NCBI RefSeq assembly: GCF_024400535.1
Contig: NZ_CP038800.1
Coordinates: forward strand, 1,302,001 to 1,366,000
DNA from: Treponema denticola
GTDB taxonomy: Bacteria > Spirochaetota > Spirochaetia > Treponematales > Treponemataceae
Length of the DNA stretch: 64,000 nucleotides
Direction of reading: 5' to 3'
Shown: positions 51,746-59,852 of the stretch, piece by piece
How the letters are laid out: each line of letters starts with the position of its first letter
Position numbering within the stretch: position 1 is the stretch's first letter
The notes under the pieces: model-generated
The model's database searches: none
Told to the model about the DNA's origin: nothing
The model's input: the letters and a program-made list of their open reading frames with translations, nothing else
Made by a program: the position numbers and the translations under genes

Positions 51746-52702
51746 ATGAAGCAAAAAAAGGTTGATCCTTCAAAGATGTTAGGAGCTTTACGTACGGTAA
51801 TAATACTTGTCGTAATTGCTCTTATAGCTTTTTCGGGAATAAAGGTTATCCCTACAACGGATAACGGAGTTGTTACCCGTTTCGGTAAATATGCAAATAC
51901 CCTTTCACCTGGGCTTAACTTTGTAATTCCCTTTGTAGATCAGGTTTATAAGGTTCCGGTTAAAACCGTTCAAAAGGAAGAATTCGGCTTTCGCACTGCA
52001 AGATCGAGTGAAAGAAGCGAGTACCAAAATTCCATTTTAAGTGAATCTTCAATGCTTACTGGGGACCTAAACATCATAAATGTTGAATGGGTTATTCAGT
52101 ATAAAATAGTGGACCCTAAGGCTTGGCTTTTTAATGTTGAAGAAGATCAAAGAAATAAAACCGTCAGAGATATTTCAAAATCCGTTGTAAACAGCTTGGT
52201 AGGGGACAGAGCTATAATGGACATAATCAGCTTGGATCGTGACAGCATTGCAGTTTTAGCACAAGAAAAAATGAACGAAAAATATAAGCAGATCGGCATT
52301 GGAATTTCCGTTTCATCGGTACAATTGCAAAACATTGTTCCGCCTCATGAAGTTCAAGCTGCCTTTGAGGATGTCAATATAGCGATTCAGGATATGAATA
52401 GGCTCATAAACGAGGGAAAGGAAGCCTACAATAAAGAGATTCCTAAGGCAAAGGGTGAGGCTCAAAAAATGATTGAAGAAGCGAGGGGCTATGCTTCCGA
52501 AAGAATAAACAAGGCAAACGGAGATGTTGCCCGTTTTAACGCCGTTTATTCGGAATATGTAAAGGCTCCCGATATTACGAGGAGAAGGCTCTACCTTGAA
52601 ACTCTTGATTCTATTTTTAAAAATAATGAAAATATTACCCTAATAGACAAAAACTTAAAAAACCTTTTACCTTTAAAAGAATTAAATAAGGGAGGAAATT
52701 GA
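51746..52702 (+). CDS. hflK: HflK-type SPFH/band 7 protein
   Basis: HflK and HflC form a membrane cage around FtsH in many bacteria. The 318-residue protein has one N-terminal membrane segment (TVIILVVIALIAFSGIKVI) and the band-7 domain (DNGVVTRFGKYANTLSPGLNFVIPFVDQVYKVP, SMLTGDLNIINVEWVIQYKI, SLVGDRAIMDIIS), then a long helix rich in Ala, Glu and Lys. GGAGG lies before ATG 51746. hflC follows five bases after its stop. Confidence 0.9.
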   Translation: MKQKKVDPSKMLGALRTVIILVVIALIAFSGIKVIPTTDNGVVTRFGKYANTLSPGLNFVIPFVDQVYKVPVKTVQKEEFGFRTARSSERSEYQNSILSESSMLTGDLNIINVEWVIQYKIVDPKAWLFNVEEDQRNKTVRDISKSVVNSLVGDRAIMDIISLDRDSIAVLAQEKMNEKYKQIGIGISVSSVQLQNIVPPHEVQAAFEDVNIAIQDMNRLINEGKEAYNKEIPKAKGEAQKMIEEARGYASERINKANGDVARFNAVYSEYVKAPDITRRRLYLETLDSIFKNNENITLIDKNLKNLLPLKELNKGGN

Positions 52703-52706
52703 TTTT

Positions 52707-53771
52707 ATGGAAAACTATGAAAATACCGAAAACGGAAACACTGAAGATGTAAAATTTGAAAATCTTTCTTCCAAAAATAAGATAAAACCTGAAAAAGCAA
52801 AAAAAGATAAAAAAGGTTTCGGATTGTTTTTCTTTGTGGTTATACTCATTATTTTGTTTTTTTTCCTAAAGCCGTTTTATATTTTAAATGAAGGCAATGT
52901 TGCCATTATAACGAAATTCGGAGCTGTAGTAAAAACGGAAAAAGAGGCTGGGCTTCATTTTAAAATGCCCTTGATTCATACGGTAAACAAATACACGGCA
53001 AAACTCTTGCGGTTGGACGGCGATCCTCAAAAGATTCTTACCCTAGAAAAACAATATCTTAGAGTAGATACTACCAGCCGATGGCGTATAGTTGACGTAA
53101 AAAAGTTTTACGAATCCCTTACAACTTATGATAGTGCTTATTCCCGCCTTTCGGATATTGTAGATTCATCGGTTAGAGATATTATTTCGGTAAACAGTCT
53201 TGCCGATGTTGTACGAAGCTCAAATATTATAAATGAAAGTAAAACCACGGAAGAGTTTAACCTTGAAAATGCCGAAGTTGACCTCGGTTCCTTAAAAACG
53301 GAAAAAGTAAACTTTCCTGTGATAAAAAAGGGCAGGGAAACTCTGGCTGATGAAATTCTCGCAAAGGCCAATAGCCAGCTCGGTGAATTCGGCTTGGAAG
53401 TGGTTGACCTAATTTTTAAAGGAATTAAGTATTCGGATGAGCTTGAAAATTCCGTATTCAGCCGCATGATAAAAGAAAGGAATCAGATTGCCGGAACCTT
53501 TAGGTCTACAGGCGACGGTGAAAAGCTTAAAATCTTAGGCGAATTGGAAAACGAAAAAAGGACTATCTTGTCGCAAGCTTATGCCGAGGCAGAAAGGATA
53601 AAGGGAGATGCCGATGCAAAGGCTGTTGCAATCTATGCCGAAAGTTACGGTAAGTCCCCCGAATTCTACAGCTTTTGGAAAAGCATGGAAATTTATAAAA
53701 ATTCCTTGCCCGAAACTGAAAAAGTCCTCTCAACAGATATGGAATATTTTCAGTACCTATATAGGCATTAA
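52707..53771 (+). CDS. hflC: HflC-type SPFH/band 7 protein
   Basis: The 354-residue partner of HflK. A 40-residue charged N-terminus precedes the membrane segment (GLFFFVVILIILFFFLKPFYIL) and the band-7 domain (NEGNVAIITKFGAVVKTEKEAGLHFKMPLIHTVNKY, YLRVDTTSRWRIVDVKKFYESL, DIVDSSVRDIISVNSLADVVRS), followed by the long helix (ILGELENEKRTILSQAYAEAERIKGDADAKAV). No ftsH is seen in the window. It ends just before the second composite repeat. Confidence 0.9.
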   Translation: MENYENTENGNTEDVKFENLSSKNKIKPEKAKKDKKGFGLFFFVVILIILFFFLKPFYILNEGNVAIITKFGAVVKTEKEAGLHFKMPLIHTVNKYTAKLLRLDGDPQKILTLEKQYLRVDTTSRWRIVDVKKFYESLTTYDSAYSRLSDIVDSSVRDIISVNSLADVVRSSNIINESKTTEEFNLENAEVDLGSLKTEKVNFPVIKKGRETLADEILAKANSQLGEFGLEVVDLIFKGIKYSDELENSVFSRMIKERNQIAGTFRSTGDGEKLKILGELENEKRTILSQAYAEAERIKGDADAKAVAIYAESYGKSPEFYSFWKSMEIYKNSLPETEKVLSTDMEYFQYLYRH

Positions 53772-53799
53772 CATTAGAAGAAGTTTTTCCGATATTATA

Positions 53800-54045
53800 T
53801 AGAAATAGGGGGGATGATAAACAGTTCGGCACAAATGGTGCCTCACTGTTTATCTTCGAGTTTTGTGCAAAGCACAAAACATCGCATTATTTTATGTAGT
53901 TTTGCATAAAGCAAAACTACTTGAAAAAACTCTTTTCGCAAATTGATTCGCTATCCGCTTTAGCGGATACGATGAAAAATTTCCTTGCAGAACAGAGCCG
54001 AAAGGCTCTGATGTTTCCTGCAAAAAGGTTTTATGGGGGTTAAAA
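53800..54045 (+). repeat. Composite multi-hairpin repeat, copy 2
   Basis: Homologous to the element at 45241-45423 but in opposite orientation. Hairpins: GATAAACAG/CTGTTTATC (53816-53824, 53846-53854) enclosing GGCAC/GTGCC (53828-53842); GTTTTGTGC/GCACAAAAC (53860-53880); GTAGTTTTGC/GCAAAACTAC (53896-53920); TATCCGC/GCGGATA (53952-53969); AGAGCC-gaaa-GGCTCT (53994-54009) inside TTGCAG/CTGCAA. The last two have no match in copy 1. It ends next to the following gene's start. Confidence 0.8.
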
Positions 54046-54674
54046 TTTTGAGAAGAAGCGGAACTATAGGACGTATTATTGTTCTTTTGATATTGATTGT
54101 TTTACTTGTTTTCGGAGGCCTATTATGGTTTGATTACTTAGGCCTGATAAGCTCAAGGAGCTTGTTTTCTCCTATTTACTCCTTTTTCGGTTTAAAAACG
54201 CCTGAGGGTATTGCTCCCATAGATGCCGATGATATGGCCAATTTGGAAAACGACCGCTATGAAAAACGCTTGATGGCTTTAGAGCTGCGTTCTCAGGAAT
54301 TAGATAAGCGGGAAGAAGATGTTCAAACTCAGGAAAATGAAAATAAACAGGTTGCCGAAGAGCTTGATGACCGCAGGCTGGCTATAGAAGAAAAAGAAAA
54401 GAACTTTAATCTTTTGGTTGTAGAGCGGGATGCCCGTGAGGCGAACATAATCCAAATCGCGAAATATATAAACGGTATGCCCCCTGAAAAAGCCGTTTCA
54501 AATCTTATAGCTATGGACGATCAGGATATAATTGATGTGCTTAGGGCTGTAGAAAAAATAGCCTCAGAAGAAGGTAAAAACTCTTCGGTTGCTTATTGGT
54601 TTTCTTTGATGCCGGCTTCCAGGGCAGCAGAGATTCAGCGTAAGATGGCAAATAAGCCTGTTACCTTCCCGTAA
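54033..54674 (+). CDS. MotE/FlbB-like flagellar-type protein
   Basis: A 213-residue protein with one membrane segment (IIVLLILIVLLVFGGLLWFDYLGLI), a coiled coil (about residues 70-130, LMALELRSQELDKREEDV...LDDRRLAIEEKEKNF) and a C-terminal MgtE-N/MotE-like helical domain (IAKYINGMPPEKAVSNLIAMDDQDIIDVLRAVEK...YWFSLMPASRAAEIQRKM). This is the arrangement of spirochaetal FlbB, the base of the periplasmic flagellar collar, and of MotE. The start may be ATG 54033 or TTG 54048, since GGGGG at the repeat edge could serve the latter. Confidence 0.7.
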   Translation: MGVKILRRSGTIGRIIVLLILIVLLVFGGLLWFDYLGLISSRSLFSPIYSFFGLKTPEGIAPIDADDMANLENDRYEKRLMALELRSQELDKREEDVQTQENENKQVAEELDDRRLAIEEKEKNFNLLVVERDAREANIIQIAKYINGMPPEKAVSNLIAMDDQDIIDVLRAVEKIASEEGKNSSVAYWFSLMPASRAAEIQRKMANKPVTFP

Positions 54675-54702
54675 TCGGAAATTTAAGTTTTAAAGTTAAA
54701 AA

Positions 54703-56187
54703 ATGTTTTTTCCGACGATTTCGTTTTCCCTATTTTTTCTCTTAGTCTTTTTTTTGTATTGGTATATTTTTAGGCAAGAAAAAGAACGGAAAATCCTTTT
54801 GACAGCCGCTTCGTATTTTTTCTATGCGATGTGGGATTGGCGTTTTTGTATTCTGCTTTTTGGTTTTACTCTTATAAATTATTTTTACGGTTTTCTTCTC
54901 GATAAGGAAAAAGATTATGCTCCGCGTAAGGCTATCCTTATTATTATTTGTATCTTGGATCTTTTATATCTCGGATTTTTTAAATATCTTTATGGATTGC
55001 TTTTATATCTAAATCAATTTTTTCCTGATATGTATACGAATTCCCCGTTTTTAACGAATATACGCTCTTGGTCTCTTTTGCTGCCTGTAGGAATTTCTTA
55101 TTATACTTTCCGATGCATGAGTTATGTCTTCGATATTTACCTTTGTAAGATAAGGCATGTAAAATCTTTTTGGGATATTTTGCTTTATGTTTCGTTTTTT
55201 CCCCAGCTGTCCTCGGGGCCGATTGTTCAGGCCGAGTATTTTTTTAAAGACCTTCCTCGAGCTCTTAACTGTGATAATGAAAAAGGAGCAAAACCCATAG
55301 CCTTTGACCGTGCAATTGTGCTCTTGATTTCAGGTTTATATAAAAAAATGATAATTTCAAATTTTTTGACCATACTCGTTACCGATAAAATTTTTGCAAA
55401 TCCTTCGTTTTATAATACATGGGAGCTTATTTTTGGAGTGCTATGTTATACGATTATTATCTACGCAGATTTTTCGGGATACAGCGACATGGCAATAGGC
55501 ATAGGTATTCTTTTAGGGTTTAATACGCCTGCTAATTTTAACCGTCCCTATATTTCAAGGTCAATATCAGAGTTTTGGAGACGATGGCATATAAGTTTTT
55601 CTTCTTGGCTTAGGGATTATCTTTATTTCGGCTTAGGCGGTTCCCGCTTCGGCCTTGCCAGAGCCCTCTTTGCGCTTTTTTTTACGATGCTCATCGCAGG
55701 CCTTTGGCACGGGGCTTCGTGGACATTTCTTATTTGGGGAGCTATGCAGGGGCTTATGCTGTGTATAGAAAGAATATTTTACGAAAAAACAAAATCTTTT
55801 AAAATGGATGATAGATCTCTAGGAGCCGGAAAAAGCGAAGCCGAAGGGAATAAGGTTTTAAATGCTTTAAGAGTTATTTGTGTATTTATATTTATCAATA
55901 TAAGCTGGCTTGTCTTTTTTTCATCTTCACTTTCAGAGTTGGGGATATATTTAAGAGCTTTGTCAGATTTTTCGAAACCTTTTCAAATTATAAGGCCCTT
56001 TATCCTTTTGGTATTTTTTGCAGGCCTTATTTTACAAATTCCATCCGAGAACTTAAGAAAAAAAACTTTTACAATTTATACACATCTTCCGATGATTATT
56101 AAGGTGATAATTACCGTACTTTTTTTTGTCTTTCTTTATACGGTGTCAACCTCGGGCATTCCGCCGTTTATTTATTTTGCCTTTTAA
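54703..56187 (+). CDS. MBOAT-family O-acyltransferase (AlgI/DltB-like)
   Basis: A 494-residue polytopic inner-membrane enzyme that passes acyl groups across the membrane to polymers. The PVGISYYTFRCMSYVFDIY, FFPQLSSGPIVQ, YADFSGYSDMAIGIGILLGF, ISEFWRRWHISFSSWLRDYLYFGLGGSR and GLWHGASWTFLIWGAMQG blocks, with the catalytic His in the last, define the family. The SGNH-type gene beside it makes an AlgI/AlgX-like acetylation pair likely. The acceptor is unknown. Confidence 0.92.
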   Translation: MFFPTISFSLFFLLVFFLYWYIFRQEKERKILLTAASYFFYAMWDWRFCILLFGFTLINYFYGFLLDKEKDYAPRKAILIIICILDLLYLGFFKYLYGLLLYLNQFFPDMYTNSPFLTNIRSWSLLLPVGISYYTFRCMSYVFDIYLCKIRHVKSFWDILLYVSFFPQLSSGPIVQAEYFFKDLPRALNCDNEKGAKPIAFDRAIVLLISGLYKKMIISNFLTILVTDKIFANPSFYNTWELIFGVLCYTIIIYADFSGYSDMAIGIGILLGFNTPANFNRPYISRSISEFWRRWHISFSSWLRDYLYFGLGGSRFGLARALFALFFTMLIAGLWHGASWTFLIWGAMQGLMLCIERIFYEKTKSFKMDDRSLGAGKSEAEGNKVLNALRVICVFIFINISWLVFFSSSLSELGIYLRALSDFSKPFQIIRPFILLVFFAGLILQIPSENLRKKTFTIYTHLPMIIKVIITVLFFVFLYTVSTSGIPPFIYFAF

Positions 56188-56205
56188 TTTGGAGTAATTT
56201 AAGAT

Positions 56206-57567
56206 ATGAAGTTAAAAAATGGAATACAAAAAATAAAAGCCTTATTTCCTCTTAAAAATAAAAGGGCCGGATTTTATTCTCCGAATAAGGGTATTCTATT
56301 TTTTTTATTATCCGTTTTTTTATTTATGCTGCTTTTGGGCAAATCCTTAGAAAGTTTTACATTAAAAATTAAAAATCCGTATATTTCAAAACTATATCAA
56401 GCCTTTATTAGTCCTATTTCCGATATATCTCAAAAAACTAAGTTAGATGCTTTAATTCCGGCTTCCAGGGCTGTTTTTTTGCGTATTGCAAAATTAGAAG
56501 GTTTAAGCGATTGGGATTCTTTTTATAATATGGATATAAATTCAGATATTGCATCTCCTTCCTCAGCCGTTTCTAAAAAAGAAGCATCGATAAAAGATAT
56601 ATCGGATGAATTGGAAAAGACAAGAGAAAGTTTGGCTGCTTCAATGGCAGTAAACAAGGATACCGAGGCTTTAAAAGATGCAGTCGACAAGCTTGAAAAA
56701 AAACTTGAAAATTTAAACAATCTTTTGGATAGATTAAAGATGCTTGAACAAGAGCGGACAGCAGAGCTGGAAAAACTGAATGCAGAAAAAGAAGCCTTAT
56801 CTTTAAAACAAAAAGAACTTGAGCAGGCCAAGACCTTAGTTCAGCCGGAAGCAGATCCTGAAAAAGAAGAAAAAGTTGTAAAAAAAATATATACATATAA
56901 TCAAGAAAAACCCTTGCGTATCTTAATGGTAGGCGATTCTCAGATGCACAGTATAGCAGCTGGCTTTTTAAGGCTTACAGGTCAAAGCTCTTCCATAAGG
57001 GTAAAAGAAATTTCGGTTCATTCTTCAGGTTTTATAAGAAGCGATTATTATAACTGGCCTAAAAAGTTAAAGAATGTTTTTGAAGAAAGTAAAAACGAAC
57101 CCTATGATATCGCCGTCATTTTTTTAGGAATGAATGATTATCAAAATTTTTACGCGGATAACGGCAAAGTCCTTGTAAAAGAAACCGAAGACTGGGAATC
57201 GGCTTATAGGGATAAGATAAAAACTCATTTGAATGTTTTACTTGCAAACACAAAAAAAGTGTATTGGCTGGGAATGCCTATTGTACGGGATAAAATATAC
57301 AATGCCCAATTACTCTATCTTGAAGACTTACATAAAAAAATAGCATCGGAGTATTCGAGTTTAATCCTTAATAAATTTTCTCTAAGCAGTGTCGCTCCCG
57401 GAGAAGGGGTTCCTTATACCGATAGCCTTAAAACCGCCGAGGGTAAAAAAATAAGGCTTATGAAAGATGACGGGCATCATTATACGGTTTCAGGCGGCGA
57501 ATATGTTATGCAGCCGTTTTTAGAGCTGCTTTATAAGGATTGGGATCTGGAGCCCTGTACGCCTTAA
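56206..57567 (+). CDS. Membrane-anchored SGNH-hydrolase-like acetylation partner (DUF459-like)
   Basis: A 453-residue protein with an N-terminal membrane segment (GILFFLLSVFLFMLLLGKSLESF), a coiled coil (~120-225) and a periplasmic SGNH domain with block I GDSQMHSIA (catalytic Ser), block III GMNDYQNF (Asn) and block V DGHHYTVSGGEY (Asp, His). Such proteins take acetyl groups from an MBOAT partner and place them on a cell-surface glycan. It follows the MBOAT gene by 18 bases. Confidence 0.88.
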   Translation: MKLKNGIQKIKALFPLKNKRAGFYSPNKGILFFLLSVFLFMLLLGKSLESFTLKIKNPYISKLYQAFISPISDISQKTKLDALIPASRAVFLRIAKLEGLSDWDSFYNMDINSDIASPSSAVSKKEASIKDISDELEKTRESLAASMAVNKDTEALKDAVDKLEKKLENLNNLLDRLKMLEQERTAELEKLNAEKEALSLKQKELEQAKTLVQPEADPEKEEKVVKKIYTYNQEKPLRILMVGDSQMHSIAAGFLRLTGQSSSIRVKEISVHSSGFIRSDYYNWPKKLKNVFEESKNEPYDIAVIFLGMNDYQNFYADNGKVLVKETEDWESAYRDKIKTHLNVLLANTKKVYWLGMPIVRDKIYNAQLLYLEDLHKKIASEYSSLILNKFSLSSVAPGEGVPYTDSLKTAEGKKIRLMKDDGHHYTVSGGEYVMQPFLELLYKDWDLEPCTP

Positions 57568-57627
57568 TTATACACTAAAACAGCTTAAAATGCTCTTATA
57601 AATTACATAAATTTCTATTATTTTGTA

Positions 57628-57655
57628 TTGACAAAACTTTATAATTGGATATAAT
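57628..57655 (+). promoter_or_regulatory. Promoter of ispE, near-leaderless
   Basis: TTGACA (57628-57633), 16 bases, TATAAT (57650-57655). The ATG at 57665 follows after nine bases, leaving a leader of about 2-3 bases and no room for a ribosome-binding site. Confidence 0.8.
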
Positions 57656-57664
57656 GCTTAAGAC

Positions 57665-58522
57665 ATGATTAAAAGTGCGATCAGCCTTAGAGCTCATGCA
57701 AAAATTAATCTGCATTTAGAAGTTTTAGGAAAGAGAAGCGACGGATTTCACGATATTGTAAGTGTTTTTGCTCCGATTTCTCTTGCCGATGAGCTTTTAC
57801 TTGAAAGGGTTCCGGATAATGATTTTTGTAATGTTTTGTCCCCTTTGACGGCTTTGCCTGAGGACAATACGATTACAAAAGCTTATAAAGAGTTTAAAAA
57901 TCTTACCGGTATTAAAGACGGCATTTCCATTAAGGTCTTAAAAAGAATACCTGAAGGAGCCGGTCTCGGGGGAGGTTCTTCCGATGCTGCTGCCGTTTTG
58001 CATGGACTTAATGATATGTTTTCTGCTGGTTTAGGCAGTGAAGATTTAAAGGCTGCCGCTTTGAATATAGGAAGCGATGTTCCGTTTTTTTTGCATGGCG
58101 GATCGGCAATTATAAGAGGCCGGGGAGATAAGATAAAGCCGATATCCATAACTTCGAGCAGTTATTTCGGTATTTTGCTTTATCCGGAGATAAAGAGTTC
58201 AACTCCAAGGGCTTATAAACTTTTGGACCGAAAAGACTCGGAAATCCTTAATCCTACTTTTGATCCTGAGCTTTTTTGCGGCAAAGATTGCCGTGAATGG
58301 CCTTTTTTTAATACTTTTGAAGATGTTCTTTTTAAAGAATACCCTAAGATAAAAAAGGCAAAACTAGACCTTTTGACTTACGGGGCCGATTTTGCTCTTA
58401 TGAGCGGGGCGGGTTCCTCAGTTTTCGGACTTTTTAAGGATGAAAAAACTGTAAAAAATGCTTATTCTTTTCTTTTAGAGCAATATAGCAGATGTTTTTT
58501 CTTCTTGTTACTTGCGTTCTGA
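57665..58522 (+). CDS. ispE: 4-diphosphocytidyl-2-C-methyl-D-erythritol kinase
   Basis: A GHMP kinase of the MEP isoprenoid pathway. Motif 1 [22 protein letters not shown], motif 2 [17 protein letters not shown] (ATP binding) and motif 3 [13 protein letters not shown] are all visible in the 285-residue protein. No Shine-Dalgarno sequence precedes the ATG, which lies nine bases after a consensus promoter. spoVG is read from a promoter that overlaps its last codons. Confidence 0.95.
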   Translation: MIKSAISLRAHAKINLHLEVLGKRSDGFHDIVSVFAPISLADELLLERVPDNDFCNVLSPLTALPEDNTITKAYKEFKNLTGIKDGISIKVLKRIPEGAGLGGGSSDAAAVLHGLNDMFSAGLGSEDLKAAALNIGSDVPFFLHGGSAIIRGRGDKIKPISITSSSYFGILLYPEIKSSTPRAYKLLDRKDSEILNPTFDPELFCGKDCREWPFFNTFEDVLFKEYPKIKKAKLDLLTYGADFALMSGAGSSVFGLFKDEKTVKNAYSFLLEQYSRCFFFLLLAF

Positions 58523-58540
58523 TAAAAAGCGTAGTAAAAT
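58512..58540 (+). promoter_or_regulatory. Promoter of spoVG
   Basis: TTGCGT (58512-58517), 17 bases, TAAAAT (58535-58540). The -35 box lies inside the end of ispE. An imperfect stem between about 58539 and 58572 (AATATT-GGTA with TTTACC-AAATATT) could form in the leader. Confidence 0.55.
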
Positions 58541-58591
58541 ATTGGTAGGTAGAGATATTTACCAAATATTATTATGCAAGGGAGACGCTTT

Positions 58592-58879
58592 ATGGAAATT
58601 ACAGAAGTCCGTATTCAACGAATTAGTCCTGGGAGTAGTTTAAAGGCTTATGCTAATATTACATTTGATAATTGCTTTATCCTTCATAATGTGAGGGTTA
58701 TTGAGGGCAGTGATAGTTTGTACATTGGAATGCCGAGCCGAAAGTTAAGTAATGGTGAGTTTAAGAATATAGCTCATCCGATAACTTCTGAGTTTCGGGA
58801 AAAGATGACAAAAGCCGTTTTGGATGCTTATGAAAAAGCTCCTCCGCTTTCTGAAAAAACTGAGCTGCAGGAAAATTAA
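58592..58879 (+). CDS. spoVG: SpoVG family DNA/RNA-binding regulator
   Basis: A 95-residue protein with the family core ITEVRIQRISPGSSLKAYANITFDNCFILHNVRVIEG, SLYIGMPSRKLSNGEFKNIAHPI and a C-terminal helix. In Borrelia SpoVG binds nucleic acids and controls genes; a similar role here is inference. AGGGAG lies before ATG 58592; the ATG at 58574 precedes this site and is rejected. Confidence 0.93.
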   Translation: MEITEVRIQRISPGSSLKAYANITFDNCFILHNVRVIEGSDSLYIGMPSRKLSNGEFKNIAHPITSEFREKMTKAVLDAYEKAPPLSEKTELQEN

Positions 58880-58956
58880 ATTAAGCGTTAGCTTTTGTTG
58901 AATGTTAGTTTTTCTTACTTTGGATACAATTGCAGTTTTGCATTTTGTATATATTT

Positions 58957-59029
58957 TGGGACGTCGGCAAGTGGTAAGCCAACGGCTTTTGGTGCCGTCA
59001 TTCCGTAGGTTCGAATCCTACCGTCCCAG
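58957..59029 (+). tRNA. tRNA-Gln (anticodon TTG)
   Basis: Acceptor TGGGACG (58957-58963) pairs with CGTCCCA (59022-59028), discriminator G 59029. The anticodon loop reads CTTTTGG with TTG, flanked by the ACGGC/GCCGT stem. The T arm is GTAGG-TTCGAAT-CCTAC (59005-59021). CCA is not encoded. It lies between spoVG and rplY and may be cut from a shared transcript. Confidence 0.96.
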
Positions 59030-59100
59030 TATTGAGTCCGCTTTTTTAGTAGAGGACTTGTTGCAAACTAAATACTTGGTATTAGAGGAGTTCTGGTATT

Positions 59101-59715
59101 ATGGAACAGAGACTGTTAAATGCAAATGAAAGATCGGCATACGGTAAAAGTGCTGCTGTAAAAATGAGAAAAGCAGGCCGTATTCCAGCTGTAATGTATG
59201 ATAGGCACGGCAAATCCGTTTCTCTTGATGTTGATGAAGGAGAATTTATGAGGCTGTTTAAGCTTGTTACTGAGAGTACTATAGTAACATTAAACGCTTC
59301 CGGAAAAGATTATGAAGTTTTTATTAAAGATTTTCAACATGATATTGTTACAGATAAGATTAAACATATAGACTTTTATGAAGTAGAACGAGGTAAGCCT
59401 CTCCGCACAAAGGTTAAAATCAAGCTGCAAGGGTCTCCTGAAGGTGTTCGCCATGGAGGTATTTTGGAAACAGGTATTACAGAACTTGAATTGGAATGTT
59501 TGCCTAAAAATTTGCCGCCTAGAATTGTTGTAGATGTTTCATCTCTCGATGTAAACCAGTCCTTGCATGTTCGTGATATTAAACTTCCTGAAGCTGTTAC
59601 GGTTTTGACAAGCGATGATATAACCGTAGCTGCAATTAAGTTTGCTGCTGCTGAAACTTCAGCACCCGTTGCAGAGGAGACCGCTGAAGCTGCTCCTTCT
59701 GAAGAAGAAAAATAA
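59101..59715 (+). CDS. rplY: 50S ribosomal protein L25 / general stress protein Ctc
   Basis: L25 binds 5S rRNA. The 204-residue protein has the L25 domain (LNANERSAYGKSAAVKMRKAGRIPAVMYDRHGKSVSLDVD...FQHDIVTDKIKHIDFYEV) and the C-terminal TL5/Ctc domain (VPVKIKLQG-like VKIKLQGSPEGVRHGGILE, LPKNLPPRIVVDVSSLDVNQSLHVRDI), ending in an acidic tail. It lies 71 bases after the tRNA-Gln gene and is followed by a clear terminator. Confidence 0.96.
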   Translation: MEQRLLNANERSAYGKSAAVKMRKAGRIPAVMYDRHGKSVSLDVDEGEFMRLFKLVTESTIVTLNASGKDYEVFIKDFQHDIVTDKIKHIDFYEVERGKPLRTKVKIKLQGSPEGVRHGGILETGITELELECLPKNLPPRIVVDVSSLDVNQSLHVRDIKLPEAVTVLTSDDITVAAIKFAAAETSAPVAEETAEAAPSEEEK

Positions 59716-59742
59716 TTTTTATTTTTAAATTTATATAAAAAG

Positions 59743-59782
59743 CCTTCCGGTTCGGTTTAATTTCTAAATCGGAAGGTTTTTT
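59743..59782 (+). terminator. Rho-independent terminator after rplY
   Basis: CCTTCCG (59743-59749) pairs with CGGAAGG (59770-59776), with a second helix GGTTT/AAATC inside the loop, followed by six T residues (59777-59782). Confidence 0.88.
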
Positions 59783-59822
59783 ATGCTCTTTTGATTATAT
59801 TAAAAATGATTTTCTTTATGAG

Positions 59823-59850
59823 TTGACCATTTTTGTAAATTATGTAAAAT
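59823..59850 (+). promoter_or_regulatory. Promoter of tilS
   Basis: TTGACC (59823-59828), 16 bases, TAAAAT (59845-59850). The in-frame TTG at 59823 is therefore the -35 box, not a start codon. ATG codons follow 2 and 14 bases after the -10 box. Confidence 0.55.
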
Positions 59851-59852
59851 CT

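Noticed and set aside
53563-53877. Minus-strand ORF over the end of hflC and the composite repeat
   Set aside because: It runs antisense through hflC, has no family features and reads through hairpins of the repeat.
58880-58956. Separate promoter for tRNA-Gln
   Set aside because: TACAAT- and TATATA-like words occur, but none has a -35 box at suitable distance; co-transcription with spoVG is as likely.
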